From the NCBI GenBank assembly GCA_011050675.1, contig DRFI01000031.1, positions 124,001 through 188,000 on the forward strand: a DNA stretch of 64,000 nt, read 5' to 3'. Below the pieces are notes generated by a model that saw only the letters and a program-made list of their open reading frames with translations, was not told the origin of the DNA and ran no database searches. Positions within the stretch are counted from its first letter, which is position 1. The number at the start of each line of letters is the position of its first letter. Shown one piece after another: positions 35,612 through 43,880 of the stretch. Both the position numbers and the translations under genes were made by a program. The stretch comes from Maribacter sp. (lineage in GTDB: Bacteria > Bacteroidota > Bacteroidia > Flavobacteriales > Flavobacteriaceae).

Positions 35612-37270
35612 TTATTGAGGATAACCGGGGTTTTGTGGGTATCCACCTAATGCTCTATCTATTTGATTTTGTGGTATAGGTCGTATCGCATGATAGTCTT
35701 GAATATTTGGTGAGGCTTCTGGGTTATATAATCTAGTACGTTCTATTAGCTTTCCAGTTCTGGCTAAATCTAGCCAACGATGACCTTCACCTGCTAACTC
35801 TCTAGCTCTTTCATCAAGTAGGAAATCTAAATCAACATCTGATGCAGAAATTTGAGACGCTGCCTCTTGACTAGGTATAGCCGCTCTCAATCTTATCCTA
35901 TTTATATCGTCTGCTGCCCCTGATGGATTATTCTGTTTAAGCTTTGCCTCTGCTCTTAATAACCAAGCGTCAGCCAATCGCATTAAAATAAAATCTCGTT
36001 GTCCATTTGCTTTTTGTCTATCAGGTCTTGTTGCATCGATCCACTTGTTCATAGAAGGATAAACTCTTTCGGTATATTCTTCATTAGTAAATACCAAATA
36101 AGGGACATTGTCTTGTCTTATTTGTGGCCAGTCAATATCTTTTCCAGGACCAGGTATGTAAATTGCTGTGTCTCCTATGGTAATGGCAGCTCTTGCAGGT
36201 TCGTTACCTACAGCATCAGTAGGGGGCTCGTTCTTATTTGCAAACCAAACATGTTTAAATGAAGATTCGTATCTGCTATCGGTATTTCTGTCCCATAAAG
36301 TCAGCATAAAATCAGTTGGGCGATGTCTTTTCCAAGGTCTACCATTGGCAATATCTCTTGTCATACCCCTAAGCACGTCATATTCGTGTAAGAAGTATAA
36401 ATGCCAGCGATTCCCCAAAGGGTCCACATCACTATCCACCTGCGATTTAGAATTAGGAACTACGAAAACCATTTCACTATTTTGTTGGTTTTCAATATCC
36501 CATAAATCTGCAAAATTTGGTAATAATGTAAAACCATAATCATTAATTACATTACTGAATAGGTTTTCTGCTTTTGATGCATCTGACGTTTCTGAGAAAT
36601 CTTTGTAACTACGTGTTAACAATACTTTCCCTAGTAAAAATTCTGCGGCTGGTTTGGTTGCTCTGCCATAGTCAGATTGCTCAATAGGTAAATTTGCAAT
36701 AGCAAATTCCAAGTCAGGGATTATTGCTTGACTATATATATCTGACTGTGGTGTTTTATTTGCTTCAATTTCTACACCTTCAGTTTCTTCAAGGCTCAAA
36801 TGTGCATCGCCAAAAGTAGTAATCACATTAAAATAAAAGAAAGCTCTTAGAAAGCGTACTTCGGCTACTCGCAGGTTCTTTTGAGCTTCATCCATTTCTA
36901 CATCAACAGAACGGTTGATTATCCCATTCGCTTGGTTGATACCTTTATACCAATTATCCCAAGAATCAGTAATATAGTTCTCCTCACCATTGAGACCACC
37001 ATCGTAAAGATTGAATACTTTGTGTCCTCCATCAGAACCATTTGTCCAGATATCGGTACCAAAAGTTGTCATAGCAGCCGAAATTTCTTGACCATAAAAT
37101 GGCTTAAATGTTGCGTATGTAGCTCTTACACCATCTTCCAAGCCTGCTTCAGTGGTGTAGTAGGAGGCCGCAGATACATCAGTGACCAACTCCTCTTCAA
37201 TAAATTTATCACATGACTTTGTAAAAAAAGCCAGCGCTAAAACTAAAATTATATAAATTTTTCTGTTCAT
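35612..37270 (-). CDS. susD: SusD/RagB-family glycan-binding lipoprotein
   Basis: The 552-residue protein has a lipoprotein signal ending FTKSC (Cys20) and a SusD fold made of TPR-like helices: NWYKGINQANGIINR, AEVRFLRAFFYFNVI and the C-terminal LLDERARELAGEGHRWLDLARTG. It should form the lid of the SusC transporter and bind the incoming oligosaccharide at the cell surface. It follows susC by 43 bases. The imperfect operator upstream of susC ties it to the LacI regulator. The ligand cannot be told from sequence. Confidence 0.95.
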   Translation of the reverse strand: MNRKIYIILVLALAFFTKSCDKFIEEELVTDVSAASYYTTEAGLEDGVRATYATFKPFYGQEISAAMTTFGTDIWTNGSDGGHKVFNLYDGGLNGEENYITDSWDNWYKGINQANGIINRSVDVEMDEAQKNLRVAEVRFLRAFFYFNVITTFGDAHLSLEETEGVEIEANKTPQSDIYSQAIIPDLEFAIANLPIEQSDYGRATKPAAEFLLGKVLLTRSYKDFSETSDASKAENLFSNVINDYGFTLLPNFADLWDIENQQNSEMVFVVPNSKSQVDSDVDPLGNRWHLYFLHEYDVLRGMTRDIANGRPWKRHRPTDFMLTLWDRNTDSRYESSFKHVWFANKNEPPTDAVGNEPARAAITIGDTAIYIPGPGKDIDWPQIRQDNVPYLVFTNEEYTERVYPSMNKWIDATRPDRQKANGQRDFILMRLADAWLLRAEAKLKQNNPSGAADDINRIRLRAAIPSQEAASQISASDVDLDFLLDERARELAGEGHRWLDLARTGKLIERTRLYNPEASPNIQDYHAIRPIPQNQIDRALGGYPQNPGYPQ

Positions 37271-37313
37271 AATATTTAAATTATTCGATTTAAACTAACA
37301 ATTGTTTTTTGAC

Positions 37314-40300
37314 CTAAAATGTAGCGTTTATTGATAAAGAAAACTGTTTTGTACTTGGAACCACACTACTACCCAAGCTAAGATCTTCCTCTTCTGAAAT
37401 TTCAGGATCGAATGTTGGAAAATTATCCCAAAAGATAAGATTCTGACCAGAGATTGAAAATCGTAATTTTTCCATTCCTAACTTGCTTGTTATCGATTCT
37501 GGAAGATTATATCCTAATGATACATTTCTAAGTTTTACAAAACTACCGTCAAAATATGTAAGTGTAGATCCATTTCTTGGGCTTTCTTGATTCTCGTTCG
37601 GTCTTGGATTGGCGTTTGTTGGATTGTCGATTGTCCAATAATCAACGTTTAAGTTGTTATACCTTCCGAAAAGTGAATTATTACTAGCATTAAATTGTGA
37701 CTGAATAGTTTGTCCTTGTCTGAAAACAAAGAAAATACCTAGGTCTATTCCTTTATAGGAAAACTTACTATTTAGACCTCCATAAAAATCAGGAACTCCA
37801 TCGCCTAGAATTTTACGATCTTCAGGGGTTATTATCCCATCACCATCAAGATCGTTCAATTTAATTTCCCCAGGCACTTTATTATCAGCAGCTAAAGCAG
37901 CAGCTTCTTCGTTAGCTTGCCAAATACCAATTTTCTCATAATCATAGAAAACTTGAATAGGCTGACCGATAAACCAACCGTTACCAACGTCATCTAAAGC
38001 ATTGCCATTACTATCCGTCAGGGCTAATTCTGTAATTTCTTCTTTGTAGGTAGAAATATTTAAATCTACATCCCAATTGAAACCATCACCATCATTATCA
38101 ATAATACCTGTACTTACTGTAAATTCGAAGCCTGTAGTCCTAGTAGCCCCAACGTTCTGTAATACACTTTCATATCCTGAGGTAGATGGTAAACTTCTTG
38201 CAAGTAATAAATCCACAGTATTGGTTCTGAAATAATCAAAAGAACCTACCACGCGATTATTTAGAAATCCATAATCTAAACCTATGTCTAGGGTTTTAGA
38301 TACTTCCCAAGTCAAATCATCATTTGGTATTTCGTTAAGTCCGAAACCAAGTGCTGGAGACTCACCAAACGCATAGACTGTGCTACCTAACCTACCAGCT
38401 GTTTGATACGGGTTAACCGAAGTGTTCCCGACTTGACCATAAGAAGCTCTTAGCTTTAATTCATTTATACTGGTGTCTGCTAAAAATTCTTCTTGGTCTA
38501 TTCTCCAACCAGCAGAAACGCCAGGGAAGTACTTCCATTGGTTCCCTGGAGCTAACCTTGAAGAGCCATCTGCTCTTAATGAGGCTTGAAATAAATATTT
38601 ACCATCAAAATCATAATTTACCCTACCCATAAAGGAAGCTAATGCCCATTCTGTTAATCCTGAAGTAAGTACCCCACCTTGGGTAGCAGAGCCTAAATTG
38701 TAAAAAGACTGAGATTCATATGGAATACCGGTTACATTTCCTTCATTTCTTTCTATTCTAGATTTTTGGATACTTTGAAGTAAGGTAACTTTAATATTTT
38801 GTCGATCGGTTAATGCTTTATTATAAGTTAATAAATTCTCAAGGGTATATCCAAAATCAGTCACATTTTCTATACCCGCTCTACCTGGTCCACCTCGATT
38901 TGTATTTGTTAAGCTACCAGCGAAAGTACCTCTTCTTCCAATTCTAATATCAGGACCAAACGTGGATGTCCATTTTATACCCTGCGCAATATTAATATCT
39001 AAATACATTGGTGCGAATATTCTAGTTTGTTGACGTTCGTCAATGTATGCACCTTCTACTAATTCACTTAAAGGGTTGGTTCTTATACCATCATTAGTGG
39101 GTAAGAACTTTAAATTTCCATTCTCGTCATATGGTATACCTAATGGGTTATTTGCTAATGCTTCACCCATTGTTGCGTTAGAACCATAATTTTGCTCTGT
39201 TTTAGATACTAAAAAAGAGGCTCCTACTTTAAAGATGTCATTGATTTTGTGATCCACCGCTAATCGACCTGAAATTCGTTCAAAATCTTGGTTAGAAATA
39301 ATACCTTGTTCTTTAAAATATCCTATCGAAGAACTAAAGGTTGTGTTTTCTGATCCACCACTTATACCAAGTTGATGATTGGTCTGATAACCATTACCAA
39401 CTACTTCATCTAACCAATTGGTCGACCTCCCTTGTTCAAGGGACTCAAGCTCAATGGGATCTAAGAATACATCGGTTTCTGCGGGAATCGCTCCGTTCCA
39501 TCCGTCACGTCTCGACTCTCTTTTTAAATTTGCAAATTGTTCTCCATTCATCATATCCACCAAGCGAGTGGCAGAAGTTATTCCATAGCGACTGCTATAC
39601 GTTATTTTAGTCTTACCAACCCTACCTCTATTTGTAGAAACTAAAATTACACCGTTGGCACCTCTTGATCCATATACAGCAGTTGCTGCAGCATCTTTTA
39701 ATACTTGCATTGATGCAATATCATCAGGGTTAATGTCTGCCATAGATGCAGGGCCATCAATTAATGGAATACCATCCACTACATAAAGAGGATCGTTCGA
39801 TGCGCTAATAGAACGTCTACCACGTATTCTTACTGTCGGATTTTGACCTGGTCTACCTCCGGTAGATTGAACATCTACACCTGCAATTTGCCCTTTAATA
39901 GCATCAATAGTACTTGATACTTGAACAATGCTTAGTTGTTCTGCAGTAACAGTTTCGATAGCACCTGTAACTTCACCCTTTTTTTGTGTACCATAACCGA
40001 CCAAAACTACTTCATCTAACATGGAGGCATCTGGGTTTAGTTTTATGTTAATGGTGGTTTTACCATCAACTAACACTTCATTTTTAGCATAACCAACATA
40101 GCTGAATATAAGCGTGCTATTATAAGGGGCATTAATGCTGTAATTGCCATCAAAATCGGCAACAGCACCTGTAGTTGTTCCTTTCACTACAACACTAGCG
40201 CCAGGCAAAGGCACTTCATTCTCATCTAAAATGGTACCGGTTACGGTTACTTGAAATTTTTCGGCTAATTTTATTTTTTTCAGGGAATTCCCTAAAATAG

Positions 40301-40385
40301 GTGAGACAATTAAAATTCCTAATACTATGGATAGTAGTAGATTTTTTTTCGTTGAACTATATTTTATTGAGGGTTTTTTTTTCAT
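37314..40385 (-). CDS. susC: SusC/RagA-family TonB-dependent outer membrane transporter
   Basis: The 1023-residue transporter has an N-terminal signal, then a carboxypeptidase-like regulatory domain (VTGTILDENEVPLPGASVVV to NPDAS, about residues 46-120). The SusC signature LDEVVLVGYGTQKKGEVTGA follows, then the plug (IKGQIAGVDVQSTGGRPGQN, VRIRGRRSISASNDPLYVVDG) and a 22-strand barrel ending FSLSINATF. It imports an oligosaccharide into the periplasm using TonB energy, with SusD as lid. A conserved leader stem-loop and an operator-like site lie upstream. No damage is visible. Confidence 0.96.
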   Translation of the reverse strand: MKKKPSIKYSSTKKNLLLSIVLGILIVSPILGNSLKKIKLAEKFQVTVTGTILDENEVPLPGASVVVKGTTTGAVADFDGNYSINAPYNSTLIFSYVGYAKNEVLVDGKTTINIKLNPDASMLDEVVLVGYGTQKKGEVTGAIETVTAEQLSIVQVSSTIDAIKGQIAGVDVQSTGGRPGQNPTVRIRGRRSISASNDPLYVVDGIPLIDGPASMADINPDDIASMQVLKDAAATAVYGSRGANGVILVSTNRGRVGKTKITYSSRYGITSATRLVDMMNGEQFANLKRESRRDGWNGAIPAETDVFLDPIELESLEQGRSTNWLDEVVGNGYQTNHQLGISGGSENTTFSSSIGYFKEQGIISNQDFERISGRLAVDHKINDIFKVGASFLVSKTEQNYGSNATMGEALANNPLGIPYDENGNLKFLPTNDGIRTNPLSELVEGAYIDERQQTRIFAPMYLDINIAQGIKWTSTFGPDIRIGRRGTFAGSLTNTNRGGPGRAGIENVTDFGYTLENLLTYNKALTDRQNIKVTLLQSIQKSRIERNEGNVTGIPYESQSFYNLGSATQGGVLTSGLTEWALASFMGRVNYDFDGKYLFQASLRADGSSRLAPGNQWKYFPGVSAGWRIDQEEFLADTSINELKLRASYGQVGNTSVNPYQTAGRLGSTVYAFGESPALGFGLNEIPNDDLTWEVSKTLDIGLDYGFLNNRVVGSFDYFRTNTVDLLLARSLPSTSGYESVLQNVGATRTTGFEFTVSTGIIDNDGDGFNWDVDLNISTYKEEITELALTDSNGNALDDVGNGWFIGQPIQVFYDYEKIGIWQANEEAAALAADNKVPGEIKLNDLDGDGIITPEDRKILGDGVPDFYGGLNSKFSYKGIDLGIFFVFRQGQTIQSQFNASNNSLFGRYNNLNVDYWTIDNPTNANPRPNENQESPRNGSTLTYFDGSFVKLRNVSLGYNLPESITSKLGMEKLRFSISGQNLIFWDNFPTFDPEISEEEDLSLGSSVVPSTKQFSLSINATF

Positions 40386-40437
40386 TGGTGCAGTTTAATT
40401 AGGTTGTTTGATTGTTTGAAGTATTATGTCTTATTTA

Positions 40438-40478
40438 CCTAAGATTATTAGAGGATTTAGGGCTGAGTAAATCTTAGG
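40438..40478 (-). promoter_or_regulatory. Stem-loop in the susC mRNA leader
   Basis: CCTAAGATT (40438-40446) pairs perfectly with AATCTTAGG (40470-40478), about 50 bases before the susC start. It may influence translation or mark the target of a small RNA, as occurs in leaders of some Bacteroidota susC-like genes. The role is inferred. Confidence 0.45.
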
Positions 40479-40563
40479 ATGTTGAATGATTTTATCGATT
40501 AAATTTTCATAGGCTATCGTTTAGAATAAATGTTATTATTTTTTAATTGATTAAACAAAGAAT

Positions 40564-40581
40564 TTCGTTAACGTACACGAA
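40564..40581. promoter_or_regulatory. Second operator-like site, upstream of susC
   Basis: TTCGTTAACGTACACGAA shares 15 of 18 bases with the perfect palindrome at 29886 (differing at positions 12, 13 and 14) and keeps the TTCGT...ACGAA ends. It lies 179 bases before the susC start. Confidence 0.68.
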
Positions 40582-40795
40582 CTTATGTAAATTGAATGAT
40601 GAAAATAAGTAAAATATGTAACGATGAAACTATTTTATTGTGATTTTATTAAAAAATATACACATTGTTGTTGATCTGTTAATTTGAAAGCACGATAATT
40701 GCTTTTTGAATATTGTGGTTAGGGTGTGTTTTTACTAAGGGAATTAAAAATTTAGGAGAAGTATATGAATTGAATATGTGATTATTAGATATGTG

Positions 40796-41680
40796 TTACT
40801 TTACACTGATCAATACTGCTTCACAACTTTGAAGGTCTGAGTTTAGTACAATGTTTTCAGATTTTTTACCGTCAGATATTTCAACGGAAACTGTATTTGG
40901 CGGAGAATCACCTAAATTATGAGCGTAGAGGAATAAATCGTTAGATTTTGTAGGGTCTAGTTTTATTTTAAATTCTTTTTTCCAGTAAGTTAAATAGTAC
41001 TTTTTAATCACTTGCACACCATTAAGATATATGGAAACTATATCGCCATCTTGTCTGCCATGATCCCAAATCTTGATAATAATATTCTCGGAATCGAACT
41101 CGAATTCTTTAGTGTATGAAATTTTTCTACCGTCAAAACTGTCCCTGATTTCTGTCTTGTTTTCTGCTTTGCTTTCTATTTTATTTTTAGATTGTACTAC
41201 GGCAGTTTTTACTGAGGCTTTTTGCTTTTTAGATTTCTTTTTAGGAGTAACGGTATTGGTATTTGCCAATTGTTGCTTTTTCTTTCTTTCGTCAGATGCT
41301 GCATTTGTAATTGAAAAGAATGGAGTGACTTTTTTAGCAATATTGAACTTGTCATCTGGGAATAGTTCTATGGCAACTACTTGATATCTGTTGCCAGATC
41401 CAATGTTTTTTGCCAATTCAATTCCGTCTTCAAAACCATCGTTTTTAAAAGAACCCAGTTCTTGTACCACCATTTCATTTCTTACTAGAAAAAAGCGAAT
41501 AGATTTACTGGTATCTATTTTAATGGTATTCCATTGCAGGGTTATTTTATCTGGAATGTTCCAAGCTGTATTTTCATTTGGGGAAATGATATCTATGGTA
41601 GCAACCTCTTGCGCATACCCAATTGTGGATATAAACAAAAAGGCTGATAAAAATATAAAATGAATTTGACGCATATGCAA
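40796..41680 (-). CDS. Exported two-domain beta protein of unknown function
   Basis: The 294-residue product has a signal peptide ending IGYAQ; an alternative start at the third codon (MRQIHF) is equally possible. The N-terminal half (TIDIISPNENTAWNIPDKITLQW to TPFFSI) resembles the Ig-like Ser-Thr-rich GPI-anchor type domain found in other exported proteins. A Lys-rich linker (TPKKKSKKQKAS) connects to a C-terminal beta domain with IIIKIWDHGRQDGDIVSIYLNG and FLYAHNLGDSPPNTVSVEI, a module that recurs in flavobacterial exported proteins. Function is not recognised. It is transcribed alone. Confidence 0.75.
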   Translation of the reverse strand: MHMRQIHFIFLSAFLFISTIGYAQEVATIDIISPNENTAWNIPDKITLQWNTIKIDTSKSIRFFLVRNEMVVQELGSFKNDGFEDGIELAKNIGSGNRYQVVAIELFPDDKFNIAKKVTPFFSITNAASDERKKKQQLANTNTVTPKKKSKKQKASVKTAVVQSKNKIESKAENKTEIRDSFDGRKISYTKEFEFDSENIIIKIWDHGRQDGDIVSIYLNGVQVIKKYYLTYWKKEFKIKLDPTKSNDLFLYAHNLGDSPPNTVSVEISDGKKSENIVLNSDLQSCEAVLISVK

Positions 41681-41809
41681 TGTCTTATCTCAAAGATAGT
41701 ATTAAACCCTCATTGGTTTAACACCTTTAAAATCTACGAGATATATGCCATTAAACGAAAATTTTAACCCTTTTAATATAACCTCTGCTCGTTTTTTAAT
41801 TTCAAAAGT

Positions 41810-42157
41810 TTAAATCAACTTCTTTTCTACAGCAACTTTAATTAAAGAAGCAGCATTAGATACTTCTAATTTCTGCATTAAATTTCGTCTGTGGGTTTCT
41901 ACGGTTAGCGGACTAATGAAGAGTTCTTCTGCGATAGTGTTGGTAGTTTTACCTTCAGCTATGAGGGTGAGAATGTGCTTTTCTCTACGGGTTAATTTTG
42001 GAGCATCCTTAGTATCTTGAGATATAGAATCTGCTAATATTTTTTGAATTTCACTTCCAAAATAGAACCTTCCTTTATGTACTTGGGTAATGGCTTCAAT
42101 CAGTTCATTACTAGTCGCATTTTTCAAAAGATACCCTTTTACACCATTACGTATCAT
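41810..42157 (-). pseudogene. Truncated LuxR/NarL-type response regulator
   Basis: The 115-residue reading frame keeps only the last receiver helix and strand (IRNGVKGYLLKNATSNELIEAI) and a full LuxR helix-turn-helix (LTRREKHILTLIAEGKTTNTIAEEL through KLEVSNAASLIKV). A whole NarL-type protein is about 210 residues, so the phospho-acceptor Asp and most of the receiver are gone. The frame stays open upstream to 42199 with LLNQ fitting the family, then homology stops, placing a break near 42170. It may be a remnant or a freestanding DNA-binding domain; the first is more likely. Confidence 0.72.
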
Positions 42158-42215
42158 TTGGTTTAATAGCGCAGAACGGAGCTTTTGGCCCAGGATATTT
42201 TAGATAATACTTTTA

Positions 42216-42268
42216 ATAGGGTGGTTTGTTCAAAACCCTATCGTTACAAATTGTGATGGCAGGGTTTT
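42216..42268 (+). promoter_or_regulatory. Overlapping alternative hairpins upstream of dinB
   Basis: ATAGGGT (42216-42222) can pair with ACCCTAT (42235-42241), while AAAACCCT (42232-42239) can instead pair with AGGGTTTT (42261-42268). The two structures are mutually exclusive, a layout seen in attenuators. Function is speculative. Confidence 0.35.
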
Positions 42269-42298
42269 CTTGTATCTAATTTTTTGAATGTTAAATAT

Positions 42299-42329
42299 TG
42301 GAAATAATCCTAATAAATGGAAATAATCC
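42299..42329 (+). promoter_or_regulatory. Tandem 12-bp direct repeats before dinB
   Basis: TGGAAATAATCC occurs at 42299-42310 and again at 42318-42329, 19 bases apart start to start, about two helical turns. They lie 37 bases before dinB and look like a paired regulator site. Confidence 0.55.
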
Positions 42330-42338
42330 ATAATTTAG

Positions 42339-42363
42339 CTATCCCGATTTTTTATAGGGATAG
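42339..42363 (+). promoter_or_regulatory. Inverted repeat at the dinB ribosome-binding region
   Basis: CTATCCC (42339-42345) pairs with GGGATAG (42357-42363), ending 2 bases before the ATG. As DNA it could be an operator; as RNA it would hide the translation start. Confidence 0.5.
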
Positions 42364-42365
42364 TT

Positions 42366-43580
42366 ATGAGCAAAACAATACTACATATAGATTTAGATAC
42401 ATTTTACGTATCTGTTGAGCGACTCAATAATCGTGAGTTGCAGAATAAACCTTTATTGGTGGGTGGTACGGGAGATCGTGGGGTTGTAGCGGCATGTAGT
42501 TATGAGACTCGTGGTTTTGGTGTACACTCGGGTATGCCCATGAAAATGGCTCGTGAACTTTGTCCAGATGCTGTTGTAATTCGAGGTAATGCTGGTGACT
42601 ACAGTAAACACTCAGATGTAGTAACAGAAATTATAAAAGAGTACGTGCCCGTATTCGAAAAATCGAGCATCGATGAGTTTTATGCAGACCTCTCTGGTAT
42701 GGATCGCTTTTTTGGTTGCTACCAGTATGCATCAGAAATGCGTAGGAAGATTATTAGGGAAACGGGACTCCCCATTTCCTTCGGATTATCGGCTAATAAA
42801 GTCGTTTCTAAAGTTGCTACGAACGAAGCGAAACCTAACAATCAATTGAAGATAGATGAAGGATTGGAAAAACCTTTTTTAGCACCACTATCCATCAAAA
42901 AAATACCAATGGTGGGCGATAAAACCTATCAAACATTACGGAATTTAGGTTTGCGACAAGTACGTACGGTACAAGAAATGCCCATGGAGGTCATGCAACG
43001 GGTGTTGGGAGCCAATGGCGGAGTCATTTGGAAAAGAGCCAATGGTATAGATAATACACCCGTAATTCCTTTCTGTGAACGAAAATCAATTTCTACTGAA
43101 CGTACTTTTGATAAAGATACTATTGATGTAAACAGACTACGTGGTATCCTCATTGCCATGACCGAAAATTTGGCATATCAATTACGTCGAGGGGAAAAGC
43201 TAACCGCTTGTATTTCAGTAAAGATTCGGTATTCAGATTTTAATACCTATTCAAAGCAAATGCGCATTCCGTATAGTAGTGCAGACCACATTCTTATACC
43301 TAAAATTTTAGACCTGTTTAAGACTTTATATAACCGTAGGTTATTGGTAAGGTTGATCGGTATACGTTTCAGTCATTTAGTATCTGGTAATTACCAGATT
43401 AACCTTTTCGATGATACCGAAGAAATCTTAAGTCTTTACAATGCTATGGATAACATTCGTAAGCGTTACGGAGATAAAAGTGTTTTGCGGGCATCGGGTA
43501 TGGGAGCAAAAACAATTGGTAGAATGCATAATCCTTTTAATGGTTTACCACCAGTGGTTTTGGCGCATAGAAAGATTTAG
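42366..43580 (+). CDS. dinB: Y-family DNA polymerase IV
   Basis: The 404-residue polymerase copies damaged DNA at low fidelity. The palm has LHIDLDTFYVSVE at the N-terminus with the first catalytic Asp, and KSSIDEFYADLSG near residue 99 with the catalytic Asp-Glu. SFGLSANKVVSKVATNEAKPN and a helix-hairpin-helix thumb follow, then a little-finger domain from about residue 230. It lies 300 bases upstream of a DnaE2-like gene in the same direction, the arrangement of translesion mutasome cassettes. Direct and inverted repeats just upstream may control it. Confidence 0.93.
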   Translation: MSKTILHIDLDTFYVSVERLNNRELQNKPLLVGGTGDRGVVAACSYETRGFGVHSGMPMKMARELCPDAVVIRGNAGDYSKHSDVVTEIIKEYVPVFEKSSIDEFYADLSGMDRFFGCYQYASEMRRKIIRETGLPISFGLSANKVVSKVATNEAKPNNQLKIDEGLEKPFLAPLSIKKIPMVGDKTYQTLRNLGLRQVRTVQEMPMEVMQRVLGANGGVIWKRANGIDNTPVIPFCERKSISTERTFDKDTIDVNRLRGILIAMTENLAYQLRRGEKLTACISVKIRYSDFNTYSKQMRIPYSSADHILIPKILDLFKTLYNRRLLVRLIGIRFSHLVSGNYQINLFDDTEEILSLYNAMDNIRKRYGDKSVLRASGMGAKTIGRMHNPFNGLPPVVLAHRKI

Positions 43581-43880
43581 ATTTTGAAACGTTTAGTGCC
43601 CAGCGAAAAAACGTCTTCACGAGGAGGAACGACGAAGTGATCTACTGAATAGAAGTAAGCCTAGTGATTTTTTGTGCTGATTGCAACAGATTGCTTCGGC
43701 AGAAAAAGTTTCGCAATGACGGTTATGTTCTGTGCCTGGTCGAGCGCAGTCGAGACCTATGTTTTGGTCACTGAGCGTAGCTGAAGTGAAAGAGGAAAAG
43801 AAAAAAGCGCAAGGCGAATAACGAAAAACACCCAGCGCAAAAAAACAACAACCGACAACGAAAAACGAACAACAAAAAAA
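43581..43880 (+). repeat. Intergenic repeat elements between dinB and dnaE
   Basis: This 300-base gap holds no gene. It has small imperfect palindromes of a kind scattered through flavobacterial intergenic DNA: CTTCACGAGGAGGAACGACG (43614-43633), ATTGC...GCAAT around TTCGG (43690-43717), GGTCGAGCGCAGTCGAGACC (43738-43757), and CACTGAGCGTAGCTGAAGTG (43769-43788). From 43789 to 43880 the sequence has a single T in 92 bases, giving an A-rich, probably unstructured leader directly before dnaE. Confidence 0.65.

Larger units (their letters stand above)
40386..40795. other. Regulatory region upstream of susC
   Basis: No gene is supported in these 410 bases. It contains the susC leader hairpin and the operator-like site listed separately. 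A standard TAnnTTTG promoter box for susC was not found. Confidence 0.6.
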
